DNA from: Youxingia wuxianensis
Lineage (GTDB): Bacteria > Bacillota > Clostridia > Oscillospirales > Ruminococcaceae
DNA length: 64,000 nucleotides
NCBI RefSeq assembly: GCF_014385085.1
Contig: NZ_JACRTD010000002.1
Span: forward strand, 248,001-312,000
Direction: 5' to 3'
Shown here: piece by piece, positions 1 to 8,206 of the stretch
Layout: each line of letters opens with the position of its first letter
Position numbering within the stretch: the first letter of the stretch is position 1
Notes under the pieces: model-generated
What the model saw: the letters and a program-made list of their open reading frames with translations, nothing else
The model's database searches: none
Told to the model about the DNA's origin: nothing
Translations under genes and position numbers: made by a program

Positions 1-66
1 AAAATCGATTATGTCTGGTTTGAACTGGCGGTAAAAGGGTATCCTTTGCCCCCAGAAAAAGTATAA
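1..66 (+). CDS. C-terminal end of an unidentified protein (partial)
   Basis: An open frame enters from the left edge and stops at TAA 64-66, giving a 21-residue tail that ends YPLPPEKV. The next gene starts 48 bases later with its own ribosome-binding site. The tail is too short to assign to a family. It could belong to the same transport operon as the two genes that follow, but nothing visible proves it. Confidence 0.45.
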   Translation, partial: KIDYVWFELAVKGYPLPPEKV

Positions 67-113
67 CTTCAAACAAACACAGGAGAAAAAAGAAATGTAA
101 TGGAGGTAACAGT

Positions 114-1034
114 ATGAAAAAGATTCTAGCATTAGCCCTTGCGGCAGTAATGGTGCTCACATTCGCAGCATGTAGCGGTACAGATCAGCCGGCAAATGAC
201 GCTCCGGCGTCTACGGCCCCCTCTGAGGACGCTGCACCGGCGGATGATGCCACACCGGCGGACGAGGAAGTAGATGAAGACGGTTCCTGGACACGCATAA
301 AGGAAAGCGGAAAATTTAAAGTGGGGACCGAAGGCAACTGGGTACCCTTTGTGTACAACGATATAGAAGATAACGATAAGTTAAAAGGCTTTGAGGTAGA
401 AGTAGCGGAACAGGTAGCGGCGAAGCTGGGGCTGGAGCCGGAGTTCAACGTAGCAAAATCCTTTGACGGCGTACTGGCCGGTTTGGACGCGGGACGGTAT
501 GATATCTGCTTTGTAGGACTTAATAAAACATACCTGGAAGGCTTTGATAAACTGGGGCAGACCATCCCCTACGGCCGTTTGAATACGGTACTGGTAACAG
601 CGCAGGACAGCGATATTACTAAGTGGGAAGATCTGGAAGGCAGACTTTCCGGAAACGCCCTGACAGGCGGCTACGGCAAGATCGCCAAGAAATATGGCGC
701 TACTCTGACCGACTGTAACTTGGATCAGGCGATGGAAATGCTGGTAACGCATCGCATTGACTGCTCTGTGAACTCGGAGATCGCTATCAGAAGATATATG
801 GATGCGAAACCGGATATGGCTGTAAAAATTAATCAGTACTATGAGCCGGAAGATCCAACCGAGCTGGATACAATCGCAGCGGTACGTGTTGCTGATCAGT
901 CCTTCCTCAATCATGTGAATGGAGCGCTGCAGGAACTGCTGGACGAAGGCGTAATCTACGAGTTGGCAGTAAAATATTTTGGAAATGAAGTAGCTGACGC
1001 GGTACCTTTCTATGCGGAACATGTGCAGAAATAA
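114..1034 (+). CDS. Amino-acid ABC transporter substrate-binding lipoprotein (family 3)
   Basis: This 306-residue protein captures a polar amino acid outside the membrane and delivers it to the permease encoded next door. It starts at ATG 114 behind TGGAGG. Residues 1-19 form a lipoprotein signal peptide with lipobox LTFAAC, so Cys20 would be lipidated. Residues 21-56 are a disordered Ala/Pro/Asp/Glu linker. From about residue 60 the sequence follows the SBP_bac_3 fold (KFKVGTEGNWVPF, then FEVEVAEQVAAKLGLE). The signal peptide and linker resemble those of the second SBP at 22115. The ligand cannot be read from sequence. The permease gene follows after 29 bases, but no ATPase gene follows. Confidence 0.9.
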   Translation: MKKILALALAAVMVLTFAACSGTDQPANDAPASTAPSEDAAPADDATPADEEVDEDGSWTRIKESGKFKVGTEGNWVPFVYNDIEDNDKLKGFEVEVAEQVAAKLGLEPEFNVAKSFDGVLAGLDAGRYDICFVGLNKTYLEGFDKLGQTIPYGRLNTVLVTAQDSDITKWEDLEGRLSGNALTGGYGKIAKKYGATLTDCNLDQAMEMLVTHRIDCSVNSEIAIRRYMDAKPDMAVKINQYYEPEDPTELDTIAAVRVADQSFLNHVNGALQELLDEGVIYELAVKYFGNEVADAVPFYAEHVQK

Positions 1035-1063
1035 AAAAATGGGTTAGAGGAGGATGACGGATA

Positions 1064-1756
1064 ATGAGCGGAGAAGTAGCAAGAATAGGCCAGATAATGC
1101 TGGATGCATTTTGGCCATTGATGAAGGCTGGATTGATGACCACCATTCCGCTGACGATTGTTTCCTTTATTTTGGGACTCATTCTCGCCTTTATCGTAGC
1201 GCTGTGCAGGCTTTCTACCGCTAAGCCTTTACAGCTGATCGCCAGATTTTATGTTTGGGCAATCCGTGGAATCCCCTTGCTGGTATTACTGTTTGTGGTG
1301 TTCTATGGCCTGCCCAAGGTAGGAATCATGTTCGGCCCTTTTACCTCGGCAACGATCGGCCTTACTATGAACCAAGGCGCTTACAATTCGGAGATCATCC
1401 GGTCGGCCATCACTTCCATTAATAAAGGGCAGTGGGAAGCGACTAAAGCGCTTGGAATGACCAGAGGGCAGACGCTGGCTAATGTTATTGTTCCCCAGGC
1501 GGCTCTAATCGCGGTGCCGCCTTTAGGAAACACCTTTATCGGTTTGACAAAGGATACCTCCCTGGCGGCGATTTTAACCGTGCGCGAGGTGTTTATGATC
1601 GGTCAGCAGACGGTGGCGCAAACCTTCGAGCCATTGTGGATTTACATAGAAGTCGGCGTGGTGTTCCTAATTTTCAGCAGTGTTTTGGGGGCCATACAAT
1701 CCTATATGGAAAAGAAATTGGGAAAACATCTGGAAGCACAAAAATCAAACAGGTAA
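1064..1756 (+). CDS. Amino-acid ABC transporter permease (HisM family)
   Basis: This 230-residue inner-membrane permease has hydrophobic segments near residues 24-48, 66-84 and 140-170 plus one near the C-terminus. The EAA loop that docks the ATPase lies around residues 125-146 (EATKALGMTRGQ). It starts at ATG 1064 behind GAGGAGG and forms an operon with the binding protein at 114. A strong terminator 34 bases after the stop closes the transcript with no ATPase gene. The ATPase must come from upstream of the window or from elsewhere, such as the one at 23831. The family is secure; the substrate is not. Confidence 0.9.
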   Translation: MSGEVARIGQIMLDAFWPLMKAGLMTTIPLTIVSFILGLILAFIVALCRLSTAKPLQLIARFYVWAIRGIPLLVLLFVVFYGLPKVGIMFGPFTSATIGLTMNQGAYNSEIIRSAITSINKGQWEATKALGMTRGQTLANVIVPQAALIAVPPLGNTFIGLTKDTSLAAILTVREVFMIGQQTVAQTFEPLWIYIEVGVVFLIFSSVLGAIQSYMEKKLGKHLEAQKSNR

Positions 1757-1789
1757 TTTGCAATAGAACACCTATTATTTTAAAAATAG

Positions 1790-1823
1790 GCGCCGCGGGA
1801 GTATCCGCGGCGCTTTGCTTTTT
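1790..1823 (+). terminator. Rho-independent terminator after the ABC permease
   Basis: A perfect 9-bp GC stem (1790-1798 with 1805-1813) closes a 6-base loop and is followed by TTTGCTTTTT. It ends the operon at 114-1756. Confidence 0.9.
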
Positions 1824-1895
1824 CAGTATTTTCTTTCTCCTTAGATAATATCTTCAGCACAAACAGCTATTAAAGCGACACAAAAAATAGAAAAT

Positions 1896-1936
1896 AAAAA
1901 CATGCGGTACAGGTGAAGCCCGTACCGCATGTTTTT
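1896..1936. terminator. Bidirectional terminator between converging genes
   Basis: A 15-bp perfect inverted repeat (1896-1910 with 1922-1936) is flanked by A-run and T-run on opposite sides. It can stop the minus-strand gene at 1935-2120 and back up the terminator at 1790. Confidence 0.85.
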
Positions 1937-2120
1937 ATTTATCGCCCGCCAGCAGGTTTTCTGCATATCCGCGGAGCTGCTCCACGGTATGGACGTTATC
2001 GGAACGCTGCTGGATCATGCCCTGGACATAATCGGGCAGGGACATAAAATATTCTTTCGCAGTGTCATTGGCGCTGAGTAAAGAGCCGAGATCCTTACAG
2101 GAGCGGGAGCTTTTATCCAT
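1935..2120 (-). CDS. Small conserved hypothetical protein (61 aa)
   Basis: This is a 61-residue soluble, acidic protein. The start ATG is preceded on the minus strand by GAGGTG at good spacing, and a bidirectional terminator overlaps its end. The sequence is helical in character (DLGSLLSANDTAKEYFMSL, then PDYVQGMIQQR) and ends in an Asp-Lys tail. From memory it resembles short hypothetical proteins common in Clostridia, but I know no function. It has no membrane segment, cysteine cluster or recognised DNA-binding motif. Confidence 0.7.
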   Translation of the reverse strand: MDKSSRSCKDLGSLLSANDTAKEYFMSLPDYVQGMIQQRSDNVHTVEQLRGYAENLLAGDK

Positions 2121-2229
2121 AATTTATCACCTCATGGATAGTATGTGCAGTTAGATCACGACATACGCAGACAGCCTAAATGGAAAATCTGACCTGTTTT
2201 GCAGTTTTCAATTTAATAGCCTGCAAAAA

Positions 2230-2463
2230 CTAAACAGCTTTTGCGGCAACATGAGAATGGGGTGCGTGAGCGGAGCGGACTCTGCGCTTTTTTCCCAATT
2301 TTGCGGTGACAAAAGTAAGACCGCCGAAAAGGAAAAGTTGGACAATCATCTGTATAAAACTGATGGTTGCGTTTTCCCAAGCGGAAATGGATCCGATAAA
2401 AATGAGAAAACAAACAAAAGACAACAGTTGAAAAATACCTCTAATCGTAGTAATAGCTTTCAT
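2230..2463 (-). CDS. Small two-span membrane protein, divergent from LexA-like repressor
   Basis: The frame is open from 2547, but the proper start is ATG 2463, preceded on the minus strand by AAAGGATGG. This gives 77 residues. Hydrophobic segments lie at about 10-27 and 34-54, followed by a basic, His-rich tail (KLGKKRRVRSAHAPHSH). No family is recognised. The gene is transcribed away from the self-cleaving repressor at 2663, from a promoter with a repressor-type operator between -35 and -10. It is therefore the likely second target of that repressor. By position it could be a damage-induced membrane effector or toxin-like peptide; that is inference. Confidence 0.65.
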   Translation of the reverse strand: MKAITTIRGIFQLLSFVCFLIFIGSISAWENATISFIQMIVQLFLFGGLTFVTAKLGKKRRVRSAHAPHSHVAAKAV

Positions 2464-2512
2464 AATTCCATCCTTTCTGCCTGAAATAAAGGCAGGCCCT
2501 CTATGAGTTTTA

Positions 2513-2536
2513 TGGTTGTCACTGGAAATACAACCA
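2513..2536 (-). promoter_or_regulatory. Inverted repeat in the leader of the small membrane-protein gene
   Basis: TGGTTGT (2513-2519) is matched by ACAACCA (2530-2536) across 10 bases. It lies between the predicted transcription start near 2548 and the start codon at 2463. It carries the same ACAAC/GTTGT core as the promoter operators and could be an extra operator or an RNA hairpin. Confidence 0.45.
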
Positions 2537-2554
2537 ATAATTGTCATTAACTAT

Positions 2555-2583
2555 AATATAATACAACGAAAAGTTGTTGTCAA
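2555..2583 (-). promoter_or_regulatory. Sigma-A promoter plus operator for the membrane-protein gene
   Basis: On the minus strand, -35 TTGACA (2583-2578) is 17 bases from -10 TATATT (2560-2555). The spacer is almost filled by ACAAC-GAAAA-GTTGT (2563-2577 on the plus strand), the same 15-mer found in the opposite promoter. Confidence 0.8.
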
Positions 2584-2612
2584 GAGAAATTACAACTTTT
2601 TTTATATTTTTC

Positions 2613-2641
2613 TTGACTAACACAACGAAAAGTTGTATTCT
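2613..2641 (+). promoter_or_regulatory. Sigma-A promoter plus operator for the LexA-like repressor
   Basis: -35 TTGACT (2613-2618) and -10 TATTCT (2636-2641) are 17 bases apart. The operator ACAAC-GAAAA-GTTGT occupies 2622-2636, inside the spacer, as expected for autorepression. An extra ACAAC half-site lies at 2592-2596. Confidence 0.8.
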
Positions 2642-2662
2642 ATAAAAGAAGGAGGGATAGTT

Positions 2663-3271
2663 ATGTTTTCTCAGCAGCTAAAAACCCTGCGCAAACAAAG
2701 GAAAATTTCTCAAAGCGCTTTGGCCTCTTTGCTTCATATCAGCCAACAGGCGGTAGGAAAATGGGAGACTGGACGATCTACCCCGGATCCCCAAACAATT
2801 ACGAAAATTGCGGAATTGTTTGGTGTCACTACGGATTGTCTGCTTGGGCACGACTCCTCCTGTCTTTCGGACGGCCAGCAGCCGGGGGATGAAGTGATGC
2901 TGCCTATCTTAGGAACCGTAAAAGCCGGATATAACGCCCTGGCGTTTGAGGAAGACTATGGGATGGAATCAGCTCAGGTGCGCAATCCCAAGGACTATTT
3001 TTATCTTATTGTCAACGGGGACAGCATGGAACCGATGATCAGCAGCGGGGACTTGGCTTTGGTTCACCGCCAGCCGGATGTGGAAAGCGGTGATCTGGCG
3101 GTGGTGATCGTCAATGGGGAAGAAGGAACCTTAAAGAAGGTAATTAAAAAAGACGGAGCAGTGATTTTGCAGCCGTTTAATCAAGAATATCAGACACAGA
3201 TATTTATCGGGCAGGATATTGAAAACCTTTCTATTGTTGGAAAGGTGATAGAAACGAAAAGAAAATGGTAG
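2663..3271 (+). CDS. LexA/CI-type self-cleaving transcriptional repressor (XRE HTH + S24 peptidase)
   Basis: This 202-residue repressor starts at ATG 2663 behind AAGGAGGG; the open frame reaches further up to a TTG that overlaps the operator. Residues 4-60 form an XRE helix-turn-helix (SQSALASLLHISQQAVGKWE). Residues 80-200 form an S24/LexA peptidase domain. The Ala88-Gly89 bond in VKAG matches the self-cleavage site. Ser121 (NGDSMEP) and Lys158 (GTLKKV) are the catalytic dyad, 37 residues apart as in LexA. The family inactivates itself, usually on RecA activation, and derepresses its targets. Identical operators lie in its own promoter and in the divergent promoter of the gene at 2230. The XRE-type HTH makes it CI-like rather than the housekeeping LexA. 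Confidence 0.9.
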   Translation: MFSQQLKTLRKQRKISQSALASLLHISQQAVGKWETGRSTPDPQTITKIAELFGVTTDCLLGHDSSCLSDGQQPGDEVMLPILGTVKAGYNALAFEEDYGMESAQVRNPKDYFYLIVNGDSMEPMISSGDLALVHRQPDVESGDLAVVIVNGEEGTLKKVIKKDGAVILQPFNQEYQTQIFIGQDIENLSIVGKVIETKRKW

Positions 3272-3310
3272 ATATGAATTTTTTGTAAATTATTGTTTAT
3301 AAACCATTCA

Positions 3311-3339
3311 TTGTATTTTTTGCAGGATTATGGTAGACT
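3311..3339 (+). promoter_or_regulatory. Predicted sigma-A promoter of ppa
   Basis: TTGTAT (3311-3316) and TAGACT (3334-3339) are separated by 17 bases, 49 bases upstream of the ppa start. Confidence 0.55.
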
Positions 3340-3387
3340 TGTTGCACCACATGGAAATATTATGAGGAGAATTGAGGTAAACAAGTC

Positions 3388-3921
3388 ATGAATATCTGGC
3401 ATTCCATGAACCCCAAAAGGATTACCCAGACTGATTTCATCGCTGTAATTGAAATTGGAAAGGGCGGGAAAAACAAATATGAGCTGGACAAGGAGACTGG
3501 ACTGATTATCTTGGACCGTATTCTGTACACCTCCACCCACTATCCGGCGAACTATGGTTTTATCCCACGTACTTATGGAGACGACAATGACCCACTGGAC
3601 GTCTTGGTGCTTTGTTCCGAATCACTTGTTCCACTAAGCATGGTAAGATGTTATCCTATCGGCGTGATTTCAATGATCGACAACGGGAAGTATGATGAAA
3701 AGATTATTGCTATTCCATTTAATGATCCCATGTACAATATGTATAAGGACATCGATGAGCTTCCCAAACATCTTTTTGATGAGATGAGGCATTTCTTTAC
3801 CGTTTATAAAGAGTTAGAAGGAAAAGAAACGGCGGTAAATGAGGTGGCGGGACCTGCGGATGCGATTAAGGTTATTCAGAGCGCCATCGATAATTATATC
3901 GATAAGTTTTGCAAAGGCTAA
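3388..3921 (+). CDS. ppa: Inorganic pyrophosphatase, family I
   Basis: This 177-residue soluble enzyme hydrolyses pyrophosphate to two phosphates and pulls biosynthetic reactions forward. The family I signature is present as [10 protein letters not shown] around residues 65-74, with the metal-binding aspartates. The substrate-binding stretch [15 protein letters not shown] precedes it. Length is normal for the bacterial family. The start is ATG 3388, with GAGG(A/T) motifs upstream. It is a single-gene unit followed by a terminator at 3998. Confidence 0.95.
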   Translation: MNIWHSMNPKRITQTDFIAVIEIGKGGKNKYELDKETGLIILDRILYTSTHYPANYGFIPRTYGDDNDPLDVLVLCSESLVPLSMVRCYPIGVISMIDNGKYDEKIIAIPFNDPMYNMYKDIDELPKHLFDEMRHFFTVYKELEGKETAVNEVAGPADAIKVIQSAIDNYIDKFCKG

Positions 3922-3997
3922 GATACTTCGGCCAATGCCAGAAAACGGCCTCACCTGCGGCGGACCGATTTGGTGCGCCGTGTTTTTTTGCAAAAAT

Positions 3998-4030
3998 AAA
4001 ACGTCCCCGGATTTTTCCGGGGACGTTTTT
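3998..4030 (+). terminator. Rho-independent terminator after ppa
   Basis: A 13-bp stem (3998-4010 with 4017-4029) closes a 6-base loop, with the T-run forming the 3' arm and flank. Confidence 0.85.
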
Positions 4031-4090
4031 ACGTATAAAATAATTTCTGCCGCCGTATGATGTGATATAAGGACAAGGAGGCGGTAAAAA

Positions 4091-6088
4091 TTGCGGACGA
4101 TTGCGCTTTTAGGAAACCCCAATTGCGGAAAAACCACTCTGTTTAACAAGCTGACCGGGTCAAACCAGCACGTGGGAAACTGGGCGGGAGTTACGGTAGA
4201 ACGCAAAGAGGGGAAAATACATACACCCCAGGGGGACGCGCTGCTGATTGATCTGCCGGGGATTTATTCCTTTGGGGCCTATAGCCCGGAGGAAGCGGTT
4301 GCCAGGGATTTCTTACTGGAAGAAAATGTGGATGGTGTAATCAATATTTTGGACGGGACCAATCTGGAAAGAAATTTGTATCTTACCATGCAACTGCTAG
4401 AAATCGGATGCCCTGTAGTGGTAGCGGTAAATATGATGGATGAGATTCGCGCAAAAGGAGCAAATCTTGATATTGATAAGCTGGCCCGAAGTCTTGAAGT
4501 ACCAGTGGTTGGAATTTCTGCCAGGACAGGGGAGAATGTCCAACAGCTGGCTCAGACAGCGTTAAAATTAAAAAAGAGAACCCGAGGTCCCTTATATGAT
4601 AGAAAGCTGGAACAGGATATTGAACAAACTCAGCAGTTATTAAAAGGAAATATACACCCGCTGAAAGGAAAGGAGAGATATTACGCTTTACAGTACCTGG
4701 AAAGCGGCACGCTGCCTTTTTTAGTTTCCAGAGAAAAGAAATATAAGCTGTCAGAAATTCGGGAAAACGCAATCCGGAGATACGAAAAAATTGACCCGCA
4801 GACAGCGATTGCCAGTGAACGGTATAAAATTGTTGAGAAAATTGCAGCAAAAGTTTACACCCCGGAAGAAAATCTATTAAAAACCAGCGTTTCCGACTGG
4901 ATAGATAAGCTAATATTAAATAAAATACTGGCGTTTCCGTTGTTTTTTTTGGTGATGTATGGGGTGTTTTCTGTCTCGTTCGGAAATATTGGGATTTTAC
5001 TGAAAAAGGGGATGGAGACAGGCGTCTTTTGGCTTACGAAGACGGCGGAAGCTCTCCTTGCTGGAATACAGACGAATCCGATGATTATTGGACTGATAAT
5101 CGACGGTGTCATCGGCGGAATGGGGGCGGTCGTAACCTTTTTGCCCCAGATCGCTCTGATATTTTTCTTTCTCACTCTGCTGGAAGACTGTGGATATATG
5201 GCCAGGGCCGCATTTATTATGGATAAGCCGCTGCGGGGTCTGGGGTTAACGGGAAAATCGTTTATCCCAATGCTTATGGGATTTGGATGCACCACTCCGG
5301 CGGTGATGGCCGCCCGCACGATGGATACGTCCCGGGACCGAAATATGACTATTCTTTTGATCCCTTTTTTGTCCTGCGGCGCCAAGTTCCCGATTTACGC
5401 AATGTTTGCCGGAGTGTTTTATCCTCATCATCAGGGGCAGGTTGTCTTTGGAATTTACCTGTTGGGAATTTTCGTAGGAGCCTGTTATGGCTGGTTTTTA
5501 AAAAGCAGTGTTTACAAACGAAACGACGCCCCTTTTTTAATGGAATTTCCCCCTTACCGTCTGCCAAGCGCCAGAGAACTTCTGCGCAATACAGGGAGAA
5601 AATGCGAGGAGTTTCTAAAAAAAGTAGGGACGCTTATCTTTTTATTGAGTATTATCGTTTGGATACTTCAGCATATCAGTTTGGAACTAAGGTTTGTTAC
5701 TGATACCTCCCAAAGTATTTTTGCTATGGCAGGAGAGGTTATCGCCCCGGTCTTTTCCCCCTTGGGCTTTTCTTCACCCGAGGCAGGAGGGGCGCTTTTG
5801 GCGGGATTGGTAACGAAAGAAGCGGTAATTTCTGCGCTTAGCGTTATGTGCGCCCCTGTGCCTTTAACAGACGCCCTGCCGGGAATGTTTACCCCCTTGT
5901 CCGCCGCCTCTTTTTTGGTGTTCTGCCTGCTTTACAGTCCCTGCCTTTCAGCATTGGCGACTATGCGCAGGGAACTCCACTCTTGGAAAGCAGCGGCGTT
6001 GGCCGCTGCGGTGCAGACAGGAATTGCCTATATTGCCGCCTTGGCGGTATATCAGATCGGGCTGCTGTGCTGCCGCTTGTTTGGATAA
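4091..6088 (+). CDS. feoB: Ferrous iron transport protein B (GTPase-coupled permease)
   Basis: This 665-residue protein imports Fe2+ across the cytoplasmic membrane. The start is TTG 4091, eight bases after AAGGAGG. The N-terminal G domain has G1 GNPNCGKT (8-15), the FeoB-specific WAGVTVERKEG (31-41), G3 DLPG (54-57) and G4 NMMD (114-117). Residues from about 275 onward are the multi-span membrane part, with the Gate repeats (GFGCTTPAVMAART, then a second half). No feoA or feoC gene is adjacent, so partners are either encoded elsewhere or absent. It shares a bidirectional terminator with rny. Confidence 0.95.
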   Translation: MRTIALLGNPNCGKTTLFNKLTGSNQHVGNWAGVTVERKEGKIHTPQGDALLIDLPGIYSFGAYSPEEAVARDFLLEENVDGVINILDGTNLERNLYLTMQLLEIGCPVVVAVNMMDEIRAKGANLDIDKLARSLEVPVVGISARTGENVQQLAQTALKLKKRTRGPLYDRKLEQDIEQTQQLLKGNIHPLKGKERYYALQYLESGTLPFLVSREKKYKLSEIRENAIRRYEKIDPQTAIASERYKIVEKIAAKVYTPEENLLKTSVSDWIDKLILNKILAFPLFFLVMYGVFSVSFGNIGILLKKGMETGVFWLTKTAEALLAGIQTNPMIIGLIIDGVIGGMGAVVTFLPQIALIFFFLTLLEDCGYMARAAFIMDKPLRGLGLTGKSFIPMLMGFGCTTPAVMAARTMDTSRDRNMTILLIPFLSCGAKFPIYAMFAGVFYPHHQGQVVFGIYLLGIFVGACYGWFLKSSVYKRNDAPFLMEFPPYRLPSARELLRNTGRKCEEFLKKVGTLIFLLSIIVWILQHISLELRFVTDTSQSIFAMAGEVIAPVFSPLGFSSPEAGGALLAGLVTKEAVISALSVMCAPVPLTDALPGMFTPLSAASFLVFCLLYSPCLSALATMRRELHSWKAAALAAAVQTGIAYIAALAVYQIGLLCCRLFG

Positions 6089-6093
6089 AAAAG

Positions 6094-6126
6094 GCCCGTC
6101 TGCTGTGACAGCAGACGGGCTTTTTT
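6094..6126. terminator. Bidirectional terminator between feoB and rny
   Basis: The perfect inverted repeat GCCCGTCTGCTG...CAGCAGACGGGC (6094-6120) has A6 before it and T6 after it. It serves feoB on the plus strand and rny on the minus strand. Confidence 0.9.
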
Positions 6127-6130
6127 ATGA

Positions 6131-7693
6131 TTATTTCGCGTATTCAATCGCTCGGTTTTCCCGGATACAATGTACTTTAATCTGTCCCGGATAATCCAGC
6201 TCATCTTCGATCTTCTTAGCGATATCGCGGGCGACAATGGTCATCTGATCATCGTTGACCATATCTGCCTTAAGCATGATACGTACTTCACGTCCAGCCT
6301 GGATAGCAAAACACTTTTCAACTCCATCAAAGGAATTGGCGATCTCCTCCAGCTTTTCGAGACGTTTAATATAATTTTCCAGATTTTCACGTCTGGCCCC
6401 AGGACGGGCGGCGGAAATCGCATCCGCAGCCTGTACAAGACAAGCGACGATTGTTTTTGGTTCCACATCGCCGTGATGAGCCTCGATAGCGTGAATAATT
6501 TCTGGAGATTCCTTATATTTACGGGCAAGATCCACTCCGATCTGCACATGGGAACCTTCAATTTCATGGGTCATGGATTTTCCAATATCATGGATCAAAC
6601 CGGCTCTGCGAGCTTGAACCTCGTCGGCGCCGATTTCGGCGGCCATAATACCGGCAAGCTGGGAAACCTCAATGCTGTGGCCCAGAACATTCTGGCCATA
6701 ACTGGAACGGTATCTCATGCGTCCAAGCAGTTTTACCAGCTCTGGATGCATTCCATGCACGCCGCATTCCATTACCGCGCGCTCGCCGTCCTGTTTGATT
6801 TTATTTTCAATCTCTCTGCGGGCTTTTTCCACCGTCTCTTCGATCCGAGCCGGATGGATACGTCCGTCCTGGATCAGCCGTTCCAGGGCCACGCGGGCCA
6901 CTTCACGCTTCACAGCGTCATGGCTGGAAAGAGTGATGGCCTCCGGAGTGTCGTCGATAATCAAGTCTACACCGGTAAAGGTTTCTAATGTACGGATATT
7001 TCTGCCCTCTCGGCCGATAATGCGGCCCTTCATCTCGTCGCTGGGCAGAGGAACGACAGAAACGGTGATTTCAGCTACATAATCAGCCGCGCAGCGGCCG
7101 ATAGCAGCGGAGATAATCTCTTTGGCTTTTTGCTCGGAATCATCTTTCAGCTGGGCCTCATACTGGGAAATCTTCATTGCCTTCTCATGGGTCAGCTCAC
7201 CCTCCAGGCAGGAGAGGAGATAATTTTTTGCCTGATCCACCGTAAAACCGGAGATTTTCTCCAACATATCGAACTGATGGGCCTTGACCTGATCGGCCTC
7301 CACCAACTTCTGTTCGGCTTCTTTGAGTTTCCCCTGAAGCACCTCTTCCTTCTTTTCTAAATTGTCCAGCTTCTTATCAATAGATTCTTCTTTCTGCTGT
7401 ACACGGCGCTCCAGTCTCTGGACCTCGGAACGGCGCTCTTTCATTTCTTTTTCTGCGTCTTGCTTGAGTTTGTAAATTTCGTCTTTTGCCTCGATGATAG
7501 CTTCTTTCTTTTTGCTTTCCGAGGATTTTATCGCGTCACTGATCAGTCTCTTTGCTTCTTCTTCGGCGGAACCTAAGGCAGACTCAGCAGCCTTTTTTCT
7601 ATATTGAACACCTAAAAGAAAGGCGATAACAGCAATTATAGTAAACACAATAATACCGCATATGACGAAAAGTATTATTTTCCCAATGCTCAT
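6131..7693 (-). CDS. rny: Ribonuclease Y
   Basis: This 520-residue membrane-anchored endoribonuclease initiates mRNA decay in Firmicutes. It has an N-terminal transmembrane helix (residues 4-28), a long charged coiled coil (about 35-150), a KH RNA-binding domain (about 205-270, [15 protein letters not shown]) and an HD domain whose metal ligands sit in [15 protein letters not shown] (around 365). ATG 7693 is preceded by AAGGAGG on the minus strand. Its usual partners ymdB and spoVS lie 17 kb away at 24687-25828 instead of next to it. A divergent promoter region separates it from the thrS T-box. Confidence 0.97.
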   Translation of the reverse strand: MSIGKIILFVICGIIVFTIIAVIAFLLGVQYRKKAAESALGSAEEEAKRLISDAIKSSESKKKEAIIEAKDEIYKLKQDAEKEMKERRSEVQRLERRVQQKEESIDKKLDNLEKKEEVLQGKLKEAEQKLVEADQVKAHQFDMLEKISGFTVDQAKNYLLSCLEGELTHEKAMKISQYEAQLKDDSEQKAKEIISAAIGRCAADYVAEITVSVVPLPSDEMKGRIIGREGRNIRTLETFTGVDLIIDDTPEAITLSSHDAVKREVARVALERLIQDGRIHPARIEETVEKARREIENKIKQDGERAVMECGVHGMHPELVKLLGRMRYRSSYGQNVLGHSIEVSQLAGIMAAEIGADEVQARRAGLIHDIGKSMTHEIEGSHVQIGVDLARKYKESPEIIHAIEAHHGDVEPKTIVACLVQAADAISAARPGARRENLENYIKRLEKLEEIANSFDGVEKCFAIQAGREVRIMLKADMVNDDQMTIVARDIAKKIEDELDYPGQIKVHCIRENRAIEYAK

Positions 7694-7838
7694 TAACTAT
7701 TTCTTCCTCCTTTTCTTTAAAATTTTTTACAATATCAAGGTAAATCAAAATTGTCAACAGACAAGGAAACGTCCTCTATTTTTATGACAAATTCCCAAAT
7801 TTTCCGAAATCGTCACAAACATACTGCATGACATTACT

Positions 7839-7867
7839 ATTTTATATGGATTTTGTATAGTTGTCAA
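7839..7867 (-). promoter_or_regulatory. Sigma-A promoter of rny
   Basis: On the minus strand, TTGACA (7867-7862) and TAAAAT (7844-7839) are 17 bases apart. The -35 box lies only 12 bases from that of the divergent thrS promoter. Confidence 0.75.
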
Positions 7868-7879
7868 GGAATTTATGTG

Positions 7880-7908
7880 TTGACAAGAGATTTGGTTGGT
7901 GATACTAT
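7880..7908 (+). promoter_or_regulatory. Sigma-A promoter of the thrS T-box leader
   Basis: TTGACA (7880-7885) and TACTAT (7903-7908) are 17 bases apart, immediately upstream of the T-box leader. Confidence 0.8.
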
Positions 7909-7913
7909 ACTAT

Positions 7914-8173
7914 ATATAAATCAATAGCTTGGTAAAAGCGATGATAAGGAACAGTTCTTCCGCTTATTTGCTCCACAGAGAAACTGGGTCACCGGCTGAA
8001 AGCCCGGTTGGATCATAGGAAGAAGTGACCGCCTTGGAGCTGCGTACAAACCCTTGGAGCTAAGTGCGCCGGATATGTCCCCGTTACGGACGGTACGAGT
8101 GGCAGGTGACTGCAATTCGGGTGGAACCGTGGAGTGTTATCTTCATCCCGTTTATTTGGGATGGAGTTTTTTT
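7914..8173 (+). promoter_or_regulatory. T-box leader (threonine-responsive) of thrS
   Basis: This roughly 260-base leader contains Stem I motifs (GATGATAAGGA near 7939, CAGAGAAACTGGG near 7975, GGCTGAAAGCC near 7995). The T-box sequence TTCGGGTGGAACCGTGG spans about 8117-8133. The terminator stem is CATCCC/GGGATG (8144-8163) followed by T7 (8167-8173). The triplet ACC at 8028-8030, in the AAGTGACCGCC stretch, fits a Thr specifier and agrees with the downstream gene. Uncharged tRNA-Thr would bind and block termination. The specifier choice is my reading of motif position, not a folded model. Confidence 0.92.
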
Positions 8174-8206
8174 ATTTTATGTATCAAATGAAGGAGACGA
8201 TAGATT

